Positions 1 to 11,237 of a stretch of DNA of 64,000 nt are shown piece after piece. This DNA is from Cyanidiococcus yangmingshanensis. Taxonomy: Eukaryota; Rhodophyta; Bangiophyceae; Cyanidiales; Cyanidiaceae. The DNA lies in the NCBI GenBank assembly GCA_013995675.1, contig VWRR01000003.1, positions 1-64,000 of the forward strand. The letters are read 5' to 3'. Under the pieces are notes generated by a model. That model did not search any database. It worked only from the letters and a program-made list of their open reading frames with translations, and was not told the DNA's origin. Position 1 is the first letter of the stretch. Each line of letters opens with the position of its first letter. A program made the translations under genes and the position numbers.

Positions 1-922
1 TCATCCTCAGTGCTCTTTCGCCGCCGTTGGGCATGCATACTGGACGCAGCGCTGGCGCACGCCTCGGATTTGGATCGCTCCCAGGGTTACTCGTCGCGGA
101 TCATTCGATTCCAGATTCGATAGCGCACCTCCTCGCGCACAACCATCGGATCACACGGTACTCGTTAGGTAGCCCAGGGGTGCTATGCTGGCGCCGCCAT
201 CGCCGCCATCGATTCGGCGCTCCTTGGCCGTTCTGCGATGCCGCCGCTCCCATCCCAGAGGCCCGGCGTCCAACCTGATCTCTTGGATATACTTCACTGG
301 CCCAATGGGCACCTGGTCATCTTGGATCGGCATGCTTCCGATCGGGGTTGCTTCTGACGAGCCCTCAACGTCGCAGCTGGGACCACAGTTACGATCCTCC
401 ACTACGCCGCTGCCTGGCCTAGACGCTCCCGCAGGGATCTGTCCAGGTTTGAGACAATAACGAGCTGGCGAATGGCTGCACAACCAAGGACCCATGCTCA
501 TCTGAACGATGCTGGTTCGCTCGTCGGCAACAGCATGAATCGTTGGAGACTCGCATAGATCTTCAACGTTTTCGTTTCGCTCTGACTTAGTCTTTTGTGC
601 CCAACTGCTCAAATATAGATTGATCGGACCAACTGATCATTCAGCATATCAGTGAACATATGGTAGTCTAGTTCTAATGACCAACGATTGGTATTGGCGC
701 TTTCTCAATATTATTCGAACTGACGACATGCTATGCTATGTCGTATTGAATTAATACCAGTTATGGAAACCTCTGGGGAGTAGCGAACAGCACGATCGGA
801 CACCATCGGCCACCATCGGTCGGCCGGCAATCTTCGACACCACAGGCCACCACTGGACTGGACAGCACAGAATTGGCCGCGACAGATCCAGCGGCCGGCG
901 CGCATTTCCCGCCAATGCCTCG

Positions 923-969
923 GCGCAGGCGCAGGCGCAGGCGCAGGCGCAGGCGCAGGCGCAGGCGCA
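923..969. repeat. GCAGGC hexanucleotide microsatellite
   Basis: About seven to eight near-perfect copies of a GCAGGC (equivalently GCGCAG) unit. It makes all minus-strand frames open here, which explains the long overlapping spurious frames across 700-1384. Confidence 0.85.
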
Positions 970-1337
970 CGCACGCTTTTGCCTGACCGAAAATGGACAG
1001 ACGCTGTGACGCCGCACGCGATCGCCTGCGAGCGCCAGCGAGCGCTCGAGCGATTCGATGCGAACGCTCGCACGCGCAATCGATGTGCCGCCCCCAGCAG
1101 AGATGCGCCGCCGCCTCCGGCGGGACAGCATACGCGAGACAGCTCACCGTCACAGGATTAACGTGACAGCTCCCCAAGACAGCATTCCCTGGCAGCTCCC
1201 CAGGACAGCACCCGCTGCGCCACAGCGTCCTGCGACTGACAGACAGACACGGCGCGCACCCCAGCCCAGCGGCGGCTGTCCCCAATCCGCGGGTGCCGAC
1301 CCAATTCGCCGAGCTAGGGTCGTTTCGTCGGCCACCA

Positions 1338-1367
1338 CAGCGCCAGCGCCAGCGCCAGCGCCAGCAA
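1338..1367. repeat. GCCAGC hexanucleotide microsatellite
   Basis: Roughly five copies of GCCAGC, a sequence relative of the GCAGGC tract 400 bp upstream. Confidence 0.8.
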
Positions 1368-1436
1368 ACGCCATCTAGGATCATCGATTCCAGATCCTCA
1401 CGGCGCGCCTGACGGAGACGATTTCAGCGATAGCCG

Positions 1437-1500
1437 AGAGCGATGCTGATACCGATGCCGATGGCCGAGAGCGATACCAATGCCGATGCCGATGCCGATT
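1437..1500. repeat. Degenerate GATGCCGAT repeat
   Basis: Imperfect copies of GATGCCGATG / CCGAGAGCGATAC-type units are clustered here. The segment is non-coding in appearance. Confidence 0.6.
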
Positions 1501-1799
1501 GACAATTCCGATCGCGATGGCCAACAGCGGCAACAGTAGCAGCAGCGACGGTATTCACAGGGATTGCGCAGTTGCCGGTGCCAGCATCGATCACAGTAGG
1601 AACCGACGCCATGAACACTGGGAACGGACCTATGGTGACTTGACGATCCGAAACGAAGCGACCATGGGCATGCAAAAAAATAACAAAAAAATCTACTCGG
1701 CCTGATACTTACCCTGCTCTTGACCGGAATGAAACCCGACAAAAACAAAACAGCACTGGAGGGCGACGGTCAGCGGCCTGCCATGCTGGCGTGAGCTAG

Positions 1800-1880
1800 A
1801 CTGCACAGACCTGATCTGAACTGAACGGAGCCGAATGATGCTGAACTGAACTGAAAAGAGCAGACTGAGCTGAACAGAGT
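1800..1880. repeat. Degenerate CTGAACTGAA repeat
   Basis: Degenerate pentamer/decamer repeats built on CTGAA and GACTGAG. A related GTTCAGTTCA run occurs near 4190-4205. Confidence 0.6.
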
Positions 1881-4800
1881 CGAACTTTGCTGTGCTGCAT
1901 TCTGCAGTCGTTGAGCTGTTCGACACTGCCACAGCCTCGGGACCGATACGCACACACACGTAGTCTAGTAGGACCTGATCTGGGACCCGACCAGATCTGG
2001 GATCTGATCTTAAGACGGACAACCAGATCTAGGGAGCTGCTTAGTGACTTCCAGAAAAAAATACCTCGAATATGGATATACTTACCAGAGTGAGGTCACA
2101 AACTTCCAGAACGACCCACGGTTTTTTTTTGTCGAAAACTGAGACCCCTTTCTTTATGCAGCCTCATGGCGCTAGCGCGTTCTTGGACCGACGGACCCGC
2201 CCGGCGAGGCTGATCGACCCTGACGCTCACAAAATTCAGTCAGCCTCAGCGCAACCTCTTCATATCAATAGACAAAACCTTCTCCAAAACTAAACGAGAA
2301 AAAAAGAAATGAATAGTTTTACCAAACCAAACTAGAAAACATAAATCGATGCATGCTAAAGCTAGAACCATATCGACAGGTACGCGTTGACTCCAGCCTG
2401 GCTGCTGGATCCATTGGCGCTGGGTCCAGATTCAATGAGCGCGCCTTCCGTCAGCGCTCAGCCGCATGCCGATTCCTGTCACCAGGATACGCTTGTCGGC
2501 AAGCCGCTGTGAAGAGCTCGATCATGGATTGCCGACTGTCTGACAGATGCGCTTCTGGGATAACCATTTCCTGAACATCGACTCGCCGCCTGGCCTGCAG
2601 CTCCGATACCCATTGCATGGGTGACGATGGTGGCTCGGCACCCCAGCTGCAGCCCAAGCTCCCAGCTCAAGCCCAATTCTATGCAAGATCATGAACAAGA
2701 TCATGATCATGAACAAGTACGGTAGTCTCCCGCTGTTGATCGCCAGTACCAAGAATACATCCTTGTTCCGACCAGCGATCTCCCGTAGCGCTTACCTACA
2801 AACATACTCAGTTCCGTTCCTATCCATGGTGGCATCCTCTCTTGGCTTCGTGCCCACACTACGCCGACCATGGGTCATCTTGGAATTGGTCACTGTATAC
2901 TGAAGACAGCATGGTGCATCATGCCGCTTCACCAATGGTGACGGCGGGAGGTGGATGCACGTTCCTGTCTCCCTGAACGCTCATCTCATGATCTATTCTG
3001 CTGAGCCATGGCTCTTGAACGATGATGTCGCAATGAGCCGACGAGCCAATGGTCCGATGAAACAATGAGCCAATGAATCGATTGAACAACAAACCAATAA
3101 ACCTCCTTGTCAAGTAAGCAATCGAACAATGCTCCCATGAACCATCATCGGTCGCGCTGCTACACCTCGATTGCAATGGTCTGGCCTTTGCTCACCAGGG
3201 GCGATGCGGCCATGATCCCCAGCAGCCGTGGGCGCCACCAATGTGTCTCCCTCGCGCTCAACGATCAGGTCAAAGGCCTTTTCTTTCCCTTCGTCTCTGT
3301 GGCGATTCCCTGTGATAACCACTGGACGTTGAATGAACGCGTTCAAGTATAGTCACAATTTTCTTTCTGAATACACTATCTCTGGTGTTTCTTTTGTACG
3401 CAGAATCATGCTTGAGATAAGCGTTAGAGCCACGGCTCCATTCAATGGAACAGAGACTAGTACCATCCATGTCGGTGAAGATCCATCACCTGAAAAGCAA
3501 TACTTCTACATCCAAATAACCCACACGCTTCCATTAGAGATACCGCTGGGTGCTGTACTTGTAGATTGGGTTCGAGTCTATTCATCTTGATCGCTGCGCG
3601 GCTTTCATCAAGAGTTTTGGGCGATGCACGGACCTAGTGCTCGAGCTGCGCCCTCTGAAATGCATCGGTTTCAGTCTCATAATCCAAGATGCATCATGAA
3701 ACACTCGGTGCTGGCGCACACCAGCTGATAAGTCAAAGCACCAGCCTTGTCTCGAAACGAGTCGGTGATGTCCCAGCGATCCCGCCAGAGACGTTCGAGA
3801 ACTCTCTGAAATCCAGCGACCGCTCGAGTTTGTCACGTGAATCAGGTCTGTTCTTTTTCGGTGCACCCACTGTACGTGATAAAACCGGATCTATCGAGAG
3901 ATCTGCCGTGGAGCCTCAGAGAGCCAAAGAGACAAAGAGAGATATAGGGAGATAGAGAGTCAACGATTCAGACCGTTTCCGCAACCCGCGATGCGCTACA
4001 GCTGTCGTAACAATGATAGAGAGAGAATTGTTGCTCATTCCATCTTGACTTCTCCAGTAGTTCGGCACTTGGATACGTGTGCTGCTTCTGAGACGTCTTC
4101 ATGTTCCCGTCGTGCTAGGATGCTTCGGACTCCTCAATGTCGCTTCGAAGTAACGCTGATTCATTGAAAACCAATGCATCATGAGTAGTTCAGTTCAGTT
4201 CAGCAGCGGAGCGTGTGTGCTGCGAAAACATCAGGGCTGGGCTGCTCTCGCAGAATAGACCTCTCGGCTTGCTCAACATAAGAGACATGGACAGTATGGA
4301 CGATCGCAAGAAGAACCTACGTTCCAAAACAGTGGCCAACCGGAAGAACGACTGGTAGGCTCCATCACTTCTCCGAGGCAATCAGGCATTTATGAGTTCT
4401 ATGACTGATTAGAGCGCTTCGAGTTCGCTTTCTCAGTGAATAACAGCGATTTCTAGAACTGGACCAATATTCATCGAGACTGCTTCCCTACATACGTCAA
4501 GACGTTTCGCACGGGGCAAACACAATCAAAGAGGATGTCTCGGCCCCGACATATTTGTGGTGGTGTCATGAGCGCTCCGGGCCTGATGGCCCGTCTCGTT
4601 TTCTGTTCTAGGAAAAGCGGCGTAGAGATATCGTCGATTCTACTTGATGCTTGATATCCATTCCAATTAACCTGTTTCTGAATAGGAACCAAACCTAGTT
4701 GTTACTGAGTAACTAAAGCACGGTATCCGCAATCCAGAGATATCCCAAGAGGGCACACGTCTCCGGGAATGCTTTCGACCTCATCGGAATCTCTGTCGCG

Positions 4801-5723
4801 ATCTGGGCCCTGCATGGCTGCATGGCTGCAAGGCTTTATGACTGTATGGCTGCAAAGCAATGATGTGAAGACGCTCGGCTCACGCGCTCTTCCAATCATG
4901 ATGGACAAACAGTATTCTTTTGAGCATATCGTTCCAGTTTTTACTTTCCTTTTTGCGGACTTTTCATAAACATTCCCATTGCTTTTTGTCGTTCCCTTCC
5001 GCGAAGCATTCATCTCTCTCATAGATACCCATCGAGTATCAAGTGCAGAGAGCCCAGTATGAAGCGACGATAGAGACCAGGCTCTCGACACTTTGGCGTC
5101 TTTGGGTTATTTCCTGGTGCATAGATGGCGCCAATGTGACTTGAAACTTCAATAACGCAAACATCAGTGATCCATTCAGAACCCTAGACACAGCCATCTC
5201 GAAAAGCACCTGCAAGGCCTCGAGTCCCGTTCGACTCTTCGTATACAGACTCAGATCTAGGCATGATGCCAAGTAACCCTGATCAGTGCCAAGTGGCTAG
5301 TGGCCTTGGTGGTTGTGTACTGTATGGCTAGATAGCGTACCGACAGCGAGGGCGACCAGTCAGGCATGTCCTGATTTTCAGGCCTAGATTGGACGGATGC
5401 TAGGCGCCCAAGATCGCAGCACGCTGCTCGATCACATCATCGTGGAGACTTGGACGAAATCTGATTCTACAAACTCTTGGACGAAATTCGTGTTCGTTCT
5501 GGACAGCAGCGCGACGCTCATACCTTGATGCGTATACTCACTAAGACCTATTCTAATGCTCGTTTTGATGTTTTCGAAAATGTTTCACAGAAGCATCTAA
5601 TGCTCGATGGACTAGCTCCTTGCGAATGTATCGTTGCCTCCTGCACATCGTAGGTTCCAATCCCCAACCTAGAATATCCGATAGGACGACTGCTCGAAGG
5701 AGCCTGACGCTTGGTGGAGGCAC

Positions 5724-8513
5724 CTAGACAGTCGTAGCCAACGTCGTCGCAGACGCTGAAGTAGTTGCGGATGCAATAGGCGATACCGTCGGACTCGGGG
5801 TCAGGGTTGGGGTCTGGATCGGACTTGCCACTACACACTCGTTGTTGATGCACTCCTCATTCGAGCGACAGCAACGAACCTTGTTCACCAGATTATCCGA
5901 CGGGATCAAATAGGTACCGCACTGCTTGGTCGGGTCCTTGCAGACGCAGAACGAGGGCAAGACGACCTGACTCTGCTGCTGCTGTTCTTGCTGCTGCTGC
6001 TGCTGAACAATATTGTTATTGCTGCTGCTGAACGGGCTGTAGGTGCAGTTCTGTGTCTCGGCATTGCAGCACTCGGGGCCACACGCTATGTAGGTCGCGT
6101 TCGACGTGTTGCTGTTCATACCGCTCAGCGAGTTCGACACGTAACCATAGGTCTGGCAGACGTACTCGGTCACTCGCTGATAGCACTCGCCGCCAAAGCC
6201 GAGGCAACAACCCGCGTCCAGACACTGCTGGGGCGTGTGCGTCGACGTCCGCTCCGTGATCTTATCGTCTCCATAGAGGATCGAGTGCAACAGGCGCACC
6301 AACTGGTTGTTGTTTTGTTGCTGTTGTTGCTGCTGTTGCGGCACGCTATTGCAGGGCTGGCGCTCAAACTCGGGCACCACACACGTCTTCTCGGGCTGGA
6401 AACAGTACGGGTCCGACGCAAAGTCGCTCGGCTGCTTGCCACTCTGCACCCACTGGTTCTGCACCTGCGAGTCGTAGCAGCACCCTTGGGCGTAGCAGGT
6501 GAACTGGTTGATGCCTGCGTTCCCGCACGGCTGGCGCTGGCTACCTGGCGATGGACACTTGGGGACGGGCGCTTGCACTTCCTGTAGCGCTACTGAGGCC
6601 TGCGGCGCATGGTTGATGTCGTAGTAGCACCAGGGTGCCAGGATGCCGTTGGCGGTCGGCTGCCAGCAGCATCCGGGAATTGCAGTGCACTCGTCGGGAT
6701 AGATGTAGCTCCAGCCACAGGGCACGCGTTGCGACACAGAGACGGCACTGCAGGCAGCAGAGACGCTCCTCAGGGTGCATTCATTCGTCGTGGGATTGAA
6801 GCAGCATCCGACCTGCTGGCAGGCATCCTGGTTGTTGTACTGGCCAGGTGAGCCGCACACTTCATTGGTGCAGATCGGAGTGGGTGTTGGTGTGATTGTC
6901 TTTGAATGCGTTGCTGTTGCAGTGGATGTCGGGGAGGCTGTTGATGTGGGCGTGAATGTCGTTGTTGCTGTCGCTGTTATCGTCGCTGTTGCTTTTGGTG
7001 TCTCTGTGGAGGTCGCAGTCGGCATTTGCGTTGAAGTTAAGGTTGCCGTAGGAGTAACAAATGGTGTCGGTGTCGGCGTTGGTGTAGCTGTAAGTGACAC
7101 GAACGCTTCTGTGAGTGCGAAGACATCATTCAGAATGTTGCCTGGGCGGAAGTTTGAAAATCCAAACCCACCAAACAAAATCGGATCATTATTATTAGTA
7201 TTCCAAAGTGCGGAACCAAAACGACCACCTGGCACTACGCTCCGACTAGATACATTAAACGTCCCATAATCGGTGAGCTCATTCCGCTGTGAACTACCGT
7301 TAATCCATGCCCACTGACGTAGACCAATATCAAAAACCCACAGATCGTTCAGATAACCAAATGTCGTTGAGTTTGCATAACCCTCGCCTCCAAATAGCTG
7401 CAGGTTGCCCAACGAATCCACGAAGCTAACGCCTGAATCTCTTCCGCCAGGGTAATTGGATGAAGAGAATTCGCCGAAGGTCCCATAAGATCCCGGAATA
7501 TTAATAGTTGTGTTTCCTGCGATGAAAATCCAGACTGCTTGAGTCGTATTATAGACCCAGAGGTCATTCAGTTCACTGGGTCCTGATGATGTGCCGTTTC
7601 CGTACCCAAAGCCTCCGAACAACCAGAGATTTCCTTCTAGATCCGTCCAAGTAAAAGCATTCACACGAGCCCCCGGAGAGTTGGAAGCATTCACTATACC
7701 AGGCGTACTGTAGTTACCATGCTGGTTGACAGACTGTGACCCGCCCATGAATGCCCACTCGAATGACGAAGTGTTGAACGACCAAAGATCAGAGAAGAGA
7801 TTCCCAGCGAGATTGGAGCCCCCAAGTAACCAGAGGAGGCCGTCCACGCCAGTCCAAAAAGCGGGACTGTCACGAGCTCCAGGATCGTAGCTCGGTCCAT
7901 AGGCGTCAATCGGCCCATACACAGGCGAAGCACCGGTCGTTTCATTTCCGGAGACCCAGATCCAGTTTTCGCTCGCTGTGTCATACAACCACATATCGTT
8001 GAGGTCTCCGCTGTTGCCATTCTTGTCAAACCCATTTCCTCCGAACATCCAGAAATGCTGATCATCCGTCTGCCAGTACGCGGTGAGATAGCGACTTCCA
8101 GGAGTATTCGTCGGACTTCCCTGACGAAAAGTCCCATACACCCCAGGTTTGTCGCTCTCTGAGTTGCCTCCAACCCACTTCGATTCCAACGAACTCAGAT
8201 TAATGTTCCACAGATCGTTGAGCTCTCCAGTTGTTGTGTTTGCGTAACCGAAACCTCCGAACAAGTAGACCACGTTCGAGCCTCCGACCCAGGCTGCTGG
8301 ATAGTATCTACTGCCGGGAACACTCCCGGCAGATGTTTGGTTCAGCGTCCCGTAGTTGCCAAAGTAACCAACACCTGTCTCACCGCCTATCCAGGTCCAT
8401 TTCACTTGACGCACAGGAGCTGGAATGGCCGCAACCCACTCGGGAGACGTTGCCACCAGCGAAAGCAGCAGCGCCAGCCACAGGGCATACACCCAGAAAC
8501 GTGAGTGAATCAT
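5724..8513 (-). CDS. Secreted kelch-repeat protein with P-type (trefoil) modules
   Basis: Probably a secreted or cell-surface glycan-interacting protein; the exact role is unknown. The ATG at 8513 opens a classic signal peptide (IHSRFWVYALWLALLLSLV); an upstream in-frame ATG (8654) would place 47 polar residues before it and is less likely. About residues 30-470 hold six kelch repeats, each with PGxR, an LFGG-type strand and a LNDLW core, as expected for a six-bladed propeller. A Thr/Pro-rich linker follows (about 470-545). The C-terminal 380 residues contain four Cys-rich modules of trefoil type (for example RVPCGWSYIYPDEC followed by GCCW), interrupted by two Gln-rich tracts (about 728 and 838). 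Many NxS/T sites occur. The frame is open over 929 codons. Kelch and trefoil calls rest on visible motifs. Confidence 0.85.
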   Translation of the reverse strand: MIHSRFWVYALWLALLLSLVATSPEWVAAIPAPVRQVKWTWIGGETGVGYFGNYGTLNQTSAGSVPGSRYYPAAWVGGSNVVYLFGGFGYANTTTGELNDLWNINLSSLESKWVGGNSESDKPGVYGTFRQGSPTNTPGSRYLTAYWQTDDQHFWMFGGNGFDKNGNSGDLNDMWLYDTASENWIWVSGNETTGASPVYGPIDAYGPSYDPGARDSPAFWTGVDGLLWLLGGSNLAGNLFSDLWSFNTSSFEWAFMGGSQSVNQHGNYSTPGIVNASNSPGARVNAFTWTDLEGNLWLFGGFGYGNGTSSGPSELNDLWVYNTTQAVWIFIAGNTTINIPGSYGTFGEFSSSNYPGGRDSGVSFVDSLGNLQLFGGEGYANSTTFGYLNDLWVFDIGLRQWAWINGSSQRNELTDYGTFNVSSRSVVPGGRFGSALWNTNNNDPILFGGFGFSNFRPGNILNDVFALTEAFVSLTATPTPTPTPFVTPTATLTSTQMPTATSTETPKATATITATATTTFTPTSTASPTSTATATHSKTITPTPTPICTNEVCGSPGQYNNQDACQQVGCCFNPTTNECTLRSVSAACSAVSVSQRVPCGWSYIYPDECTAIPGCCWQPTANGILAPWCYYDINHAPQASVALQEVQAPVPKCPSPGSQRQPCGNAGINQFTCYAQGCCYDSQVQNQWVQSGKQPSDFASDPYCFQPEKTCVVPEFERQPCNSVPQQQQQQQQNNNQLVRLLHSILYGDDKITERTSTHTPQQCLDAGCCLGFGGECYQRVTEYVCQTYGYVSNSLSGMNSNTSNATYIACGPECCNAETQNCTYSPFSSSNNNIVQQQQQQEQQQQSQVVLPSFCVCKDPTKQCGTYLIPSDNLVNKVRCCRSNEECINNECVVASPIQTPTLTPSPTVSPIASATTSASATTLATTV

Positions 8514-9899
8514 CCAAACAGACACCACCAATTTCTTATCAACAACTTTGTTTCTTTTCGATAAATCCTTAAATAACCACCGCCAGTACGAGTTCGAATT
8601 GTGAACTCGAGCGTAATCGACGTGTTCAGTGAGAACAACAAAACGCGAAAGCAAAACAAGAGTAACCGTCCGCTTCGCGATGCGCGGCTAGACATGACGG
8701 GGATTCAAATCGCGCATGATTGCCGTTTCGTTCACGAAACAGTCGTAAAGGTTTGAGTGGATTTTTGTCGTGGAAGGTGATAAGATTTCCAAGTTTGGAG
8801 TTGCCGGATATTCTACTTGAAGGAGAAACCAACGAACACTCAAAACGAGCCTCATAAATTTGGAAGATTTGTGACGATTTCTTGTAGTTGTGTATAGAGA
8901 GCGGTGTGAAAGGCCAAACACTCCTGTAGAACAGCGTCCTGTAACTATCAGTTTCAAATGACACCCGTCTTGGAGTGGAGTCGCCAAGTGCAAGATTAGG
9001 CTTTCTGCAGCAACCTCTTAAGTGCTTACGAAGTTGTATCACTCAATTCTGTTCTGACGCAGGAAAGATTGCTCGTCTACAGGGATCAACGCCTGGCTTT
9101 GAGCGCGGCTCTCGTTGATCGACAGATATCTCATCGTTACTTGAGGTTGCCTGTTCCGCACACAAGACTTTAAAAGAATCTGCGCAAAGAAAAAGATTAA
9201 ACTTCTGTTCTTGCTGCTTTCGGCATAAAGGAGCCATAAAAAGCAGTATCCTGTTCTACATATCATAAGAAAGAACGCATACAAACACCATCACTCGTCT
9301 ACAAAGCATACGTCCGTGTATTTCATATTTTTTGATCGTTCATGACACCAGGAGTCACTAAAGCGAGCGTATCCGGTCATATCTAGAATCAGAACGAGAT
9401 CCGAAACACACTGAAGAGTACTCACTGAGACATCAAATATCACTCGAGACGATCGAATTAGAGAGCCTCAAGGAATCTACGGTATTCCCCAAGAGCACTT
9501 GTGAACATTCATGTTGGCTCCACGAGAAATTACCAAGGGGACCATATATTCGTGAACAAGTTCGCCCTTTCTTTTTCTTGACGTTCAGGATCCTGACTAC
9601 TTCAGAGACAGTTCTCGTTATATGAATCCTCGTCTCTTTCAAGAAATTGAAGATAAAACCTGAGGTGCCCTCGCCAGAGCAACTCTTTTCGGCAGATACC
9701 TCTATTCATCGATCCTCTCGTCTTCTAATGATCATCATCCATCGCTATTCAGAACGGCTTTTCCAAACGGCTCTAGGCTTGCGCATCGTTCAACTGCAGT
9801 ACTCGTTTCGGCACGCCTCGCGCACAGACGTTGCTTCACTAAAGTCATCATTCGTCTTGGTATACAAAGCAACGAGTGCACGATCTTAGAAACAAACTG
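8514..9899. other. Intergenic region
   Basis: AT-richer spacer between two divergent genes. Only short frames without recognisable protein character occur. The promoters of the kelch/trefoil gene (-) and the SPP gene (+) must lie here. Confidence 0.6.
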
Positions 9900-11237
9900 A
9901 TGACTCGATCCAAACCTGCAGACGGAACGAGGAGCAAGCGCCAGCGCGACGCTGCAACCAAAGGCAGGGACGAACTCGCTGCAGTGCTCTGCCAACGTCG
10001 CGCGGCTTCAGTAACCAAGCGTCTCGTTTTCGCTTACGGTTTGCTCGTCTTGGTGCTGGTCGGCTTCCCGCTGCTCTACACCAGGGCCGAGGACAACGGA
10101 CTGATTCCGCCGGCGCCGCAACTCTTGTCTGCCTCCTCAGTTGGCGTCACCCTCACCAATATGCTGCTCGTCTCCAGCAGTGTCGTGTTTATCGGTGCAC
10201 ACGTGTCGGCGTCGCGGGCAAGTCATCGACAGTGGGTGCTCGAGCAGCTCCGCCAACGCACTGGGAAACACGACGGTGACTCGGTCTCGGCAGCGCTCGC
10301 CGACCTGGAGCGAGACGTTATCGGACGAGGAGACGCCCTTCGGTTTCCGCTGCTCGCCTCGCTCGGCCTGCTTGGTCTCTTTCTGGCGATACGCTACCTC
10401 CCACCTCGTCTAGTACAGCTGCTGCTCGGTGCCTACGTGGCCATGGCAGCGTTGGTCTCCCTGACCAGCACCCTGTCGCCCCTGCTGGATATGATCGAGA
10501 CCCGTTTGCGACGTTCGCGTGCCAGGTCGCTCGGCCTCCTCCTGTCGCAACGACTGTCCCTGTTCAGCGACACGCTTGCGTTCCATGGTCGAGACTTGGT
10601 CAGTATGACCGTGGCTGCCCCACTTTTGTACGCATATCGCGGAGCGAATGGTCTCAGCGCAGCTGTGCTGAACAATGTGTTCGCAGCGAGCCTCGGTGTG
10701 GCAGGTATCGATCTCCTGGCCATTGGCGACTTTCAGACTGCGGTCGTGCTGCTGCTTGGTCTTTTCTTCTACGACATATTCTGGGTATTCGGCAGTGAAT
10801 CCATCTTTGGAGACAATGTGATGGTATCGGTGGCGCGAGGCATCGACGGGCCCTTCAAGTTCGTCTTCTACCGACCGCGAACTCGCTTGGGCGCAACCCG
10901 CGAAACGTCCATGCTTGGTCTCGGTGACCTGGTGATTCCTGGACTCTTTGTGGCGCTGATGTTCAGATTCGACAATCGTCGAGCACCCAGTTGTGGTCTG
11001 GCGACTGCCACACCGTACTTTTGGACATCGTACTTGGCGTACGCCCTCGGTATGGTGGCAACGTTTCTCGCAATGGCCGTCTTTCATGTGGCGCAACCGG
11101 CGCTGCTCTACCTGGTGCCGCTCTGTCTCGCGGCTCCTTTAACGCGCGCCTGGTTTGCAGGAGAGCTGCGTTCTCTCTGGCACTATCGCGAGCCGGACCT
11201 GGACTCGAAACAGGCGTCTGTTTCACGCTCCAACTAG
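9900..11237 (+). CDS. Signal peptide peptidase (A22B intramembrane aspartyl protease)
   Basis: Cleaves remnant signal peptides and other type II membrane segments within the ER membrane. Family hallmarks are all visible: the YD motif in FFYDIFWVF (about residue 291), the GLGD motif in MLGLGDLVIPG (about residue 342) and the C-terminal PAL motif (QPALLYLVP, about residue 400). Multiple hydrophobic segments fill the protein from about residue 40. The open frame begins at a GTG (9876), so I chose the first ATG at 9900, giving 445 residues; human SPP has 377. The extra length is a basic N-terminal tail and a loop after the second hydrophobic segment. SPPL proteins are alternatives, but no long lumenal PA domain is present, so SPP proper is favoured. 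Confidence 0.93.
   Translation: MTRSKPADGTRSKRQRDAATKGRDELAAVLCQRRAASVTKRLVFAYGLLVLVLVGFPLLYTRAEDNGLIPPAPQLLSASSVGVTLTNMLLVSSSVVFIGAHVSASRASHRQWVLEQLRQRTGKHDGDSVSAALADLERDVIGRGDALRFPLLASLGLLGLFLAIRYLPPRLVQLLLGAYVAMAALVSLTSTLSPLLDMIETRLRRSRARSLGLLLSQRLSLFSDTLAFHGRDLVSMTVAAPLLYAYRGANGLSAAVLNNVFAASLGVAGIDLLAIGDFQTAVVLLLGLFFYDIFWVFGSESIFGDNVMVSVARGIDGPFKFVFYRPRTRLGATRETSMLGLGDLVIPGLFVALMFRFDNRRAPSCGLATATPYFWTSYLAYALGMVATFLAMAVFHVAQPALLYLVPLCLAAPLTRAWFAGELRSLWHYREPDLDSKQASVSRSN

Larger units (their letters stand above)
1..5723. other. Gene-poor region with simple-sequence tracts
   Basis: No open frame here looks like a conserved protein. Those present are short, or are generated by repeats such as the Ala/Cys or Arg/Leu runs read from the GC-rich hexamer tract. 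The stretch holds several low-complexity segments: a GCAGGC tract (about 923-969), a GCCAGC tract (about 1338-1367), GATGCCGAT-type repeats (about 1437-1500), degenerate CTGAACTGAA repeats (about 1800-1880), degenerate GAGCCAATG-type repeats (about 3030-3115), and a GCATGGCTG-type repeat (about 4811-4855). Composition is mixed and unlike the neighbouring coding DNA. It could be a long intergenic or subtelomere-like region. I see no RNA gene in it, but could not fold or search it. Confidence 0.6.

Noticed and set aside
711-1384. Three overlapping long minus-strand frames rich in Ala/Cys or Arg/Leu
   Set aside because: All are produced by the GCAGGC and GCCAGC microsatellites; no domain, and the three frames overlap each other.
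5988-7269. Long plus-strand frames opposite the kelch/trefoil gene
   Set aside because: Antisense shadows of the Gln-rich and Thr/Pro-rich repeats.
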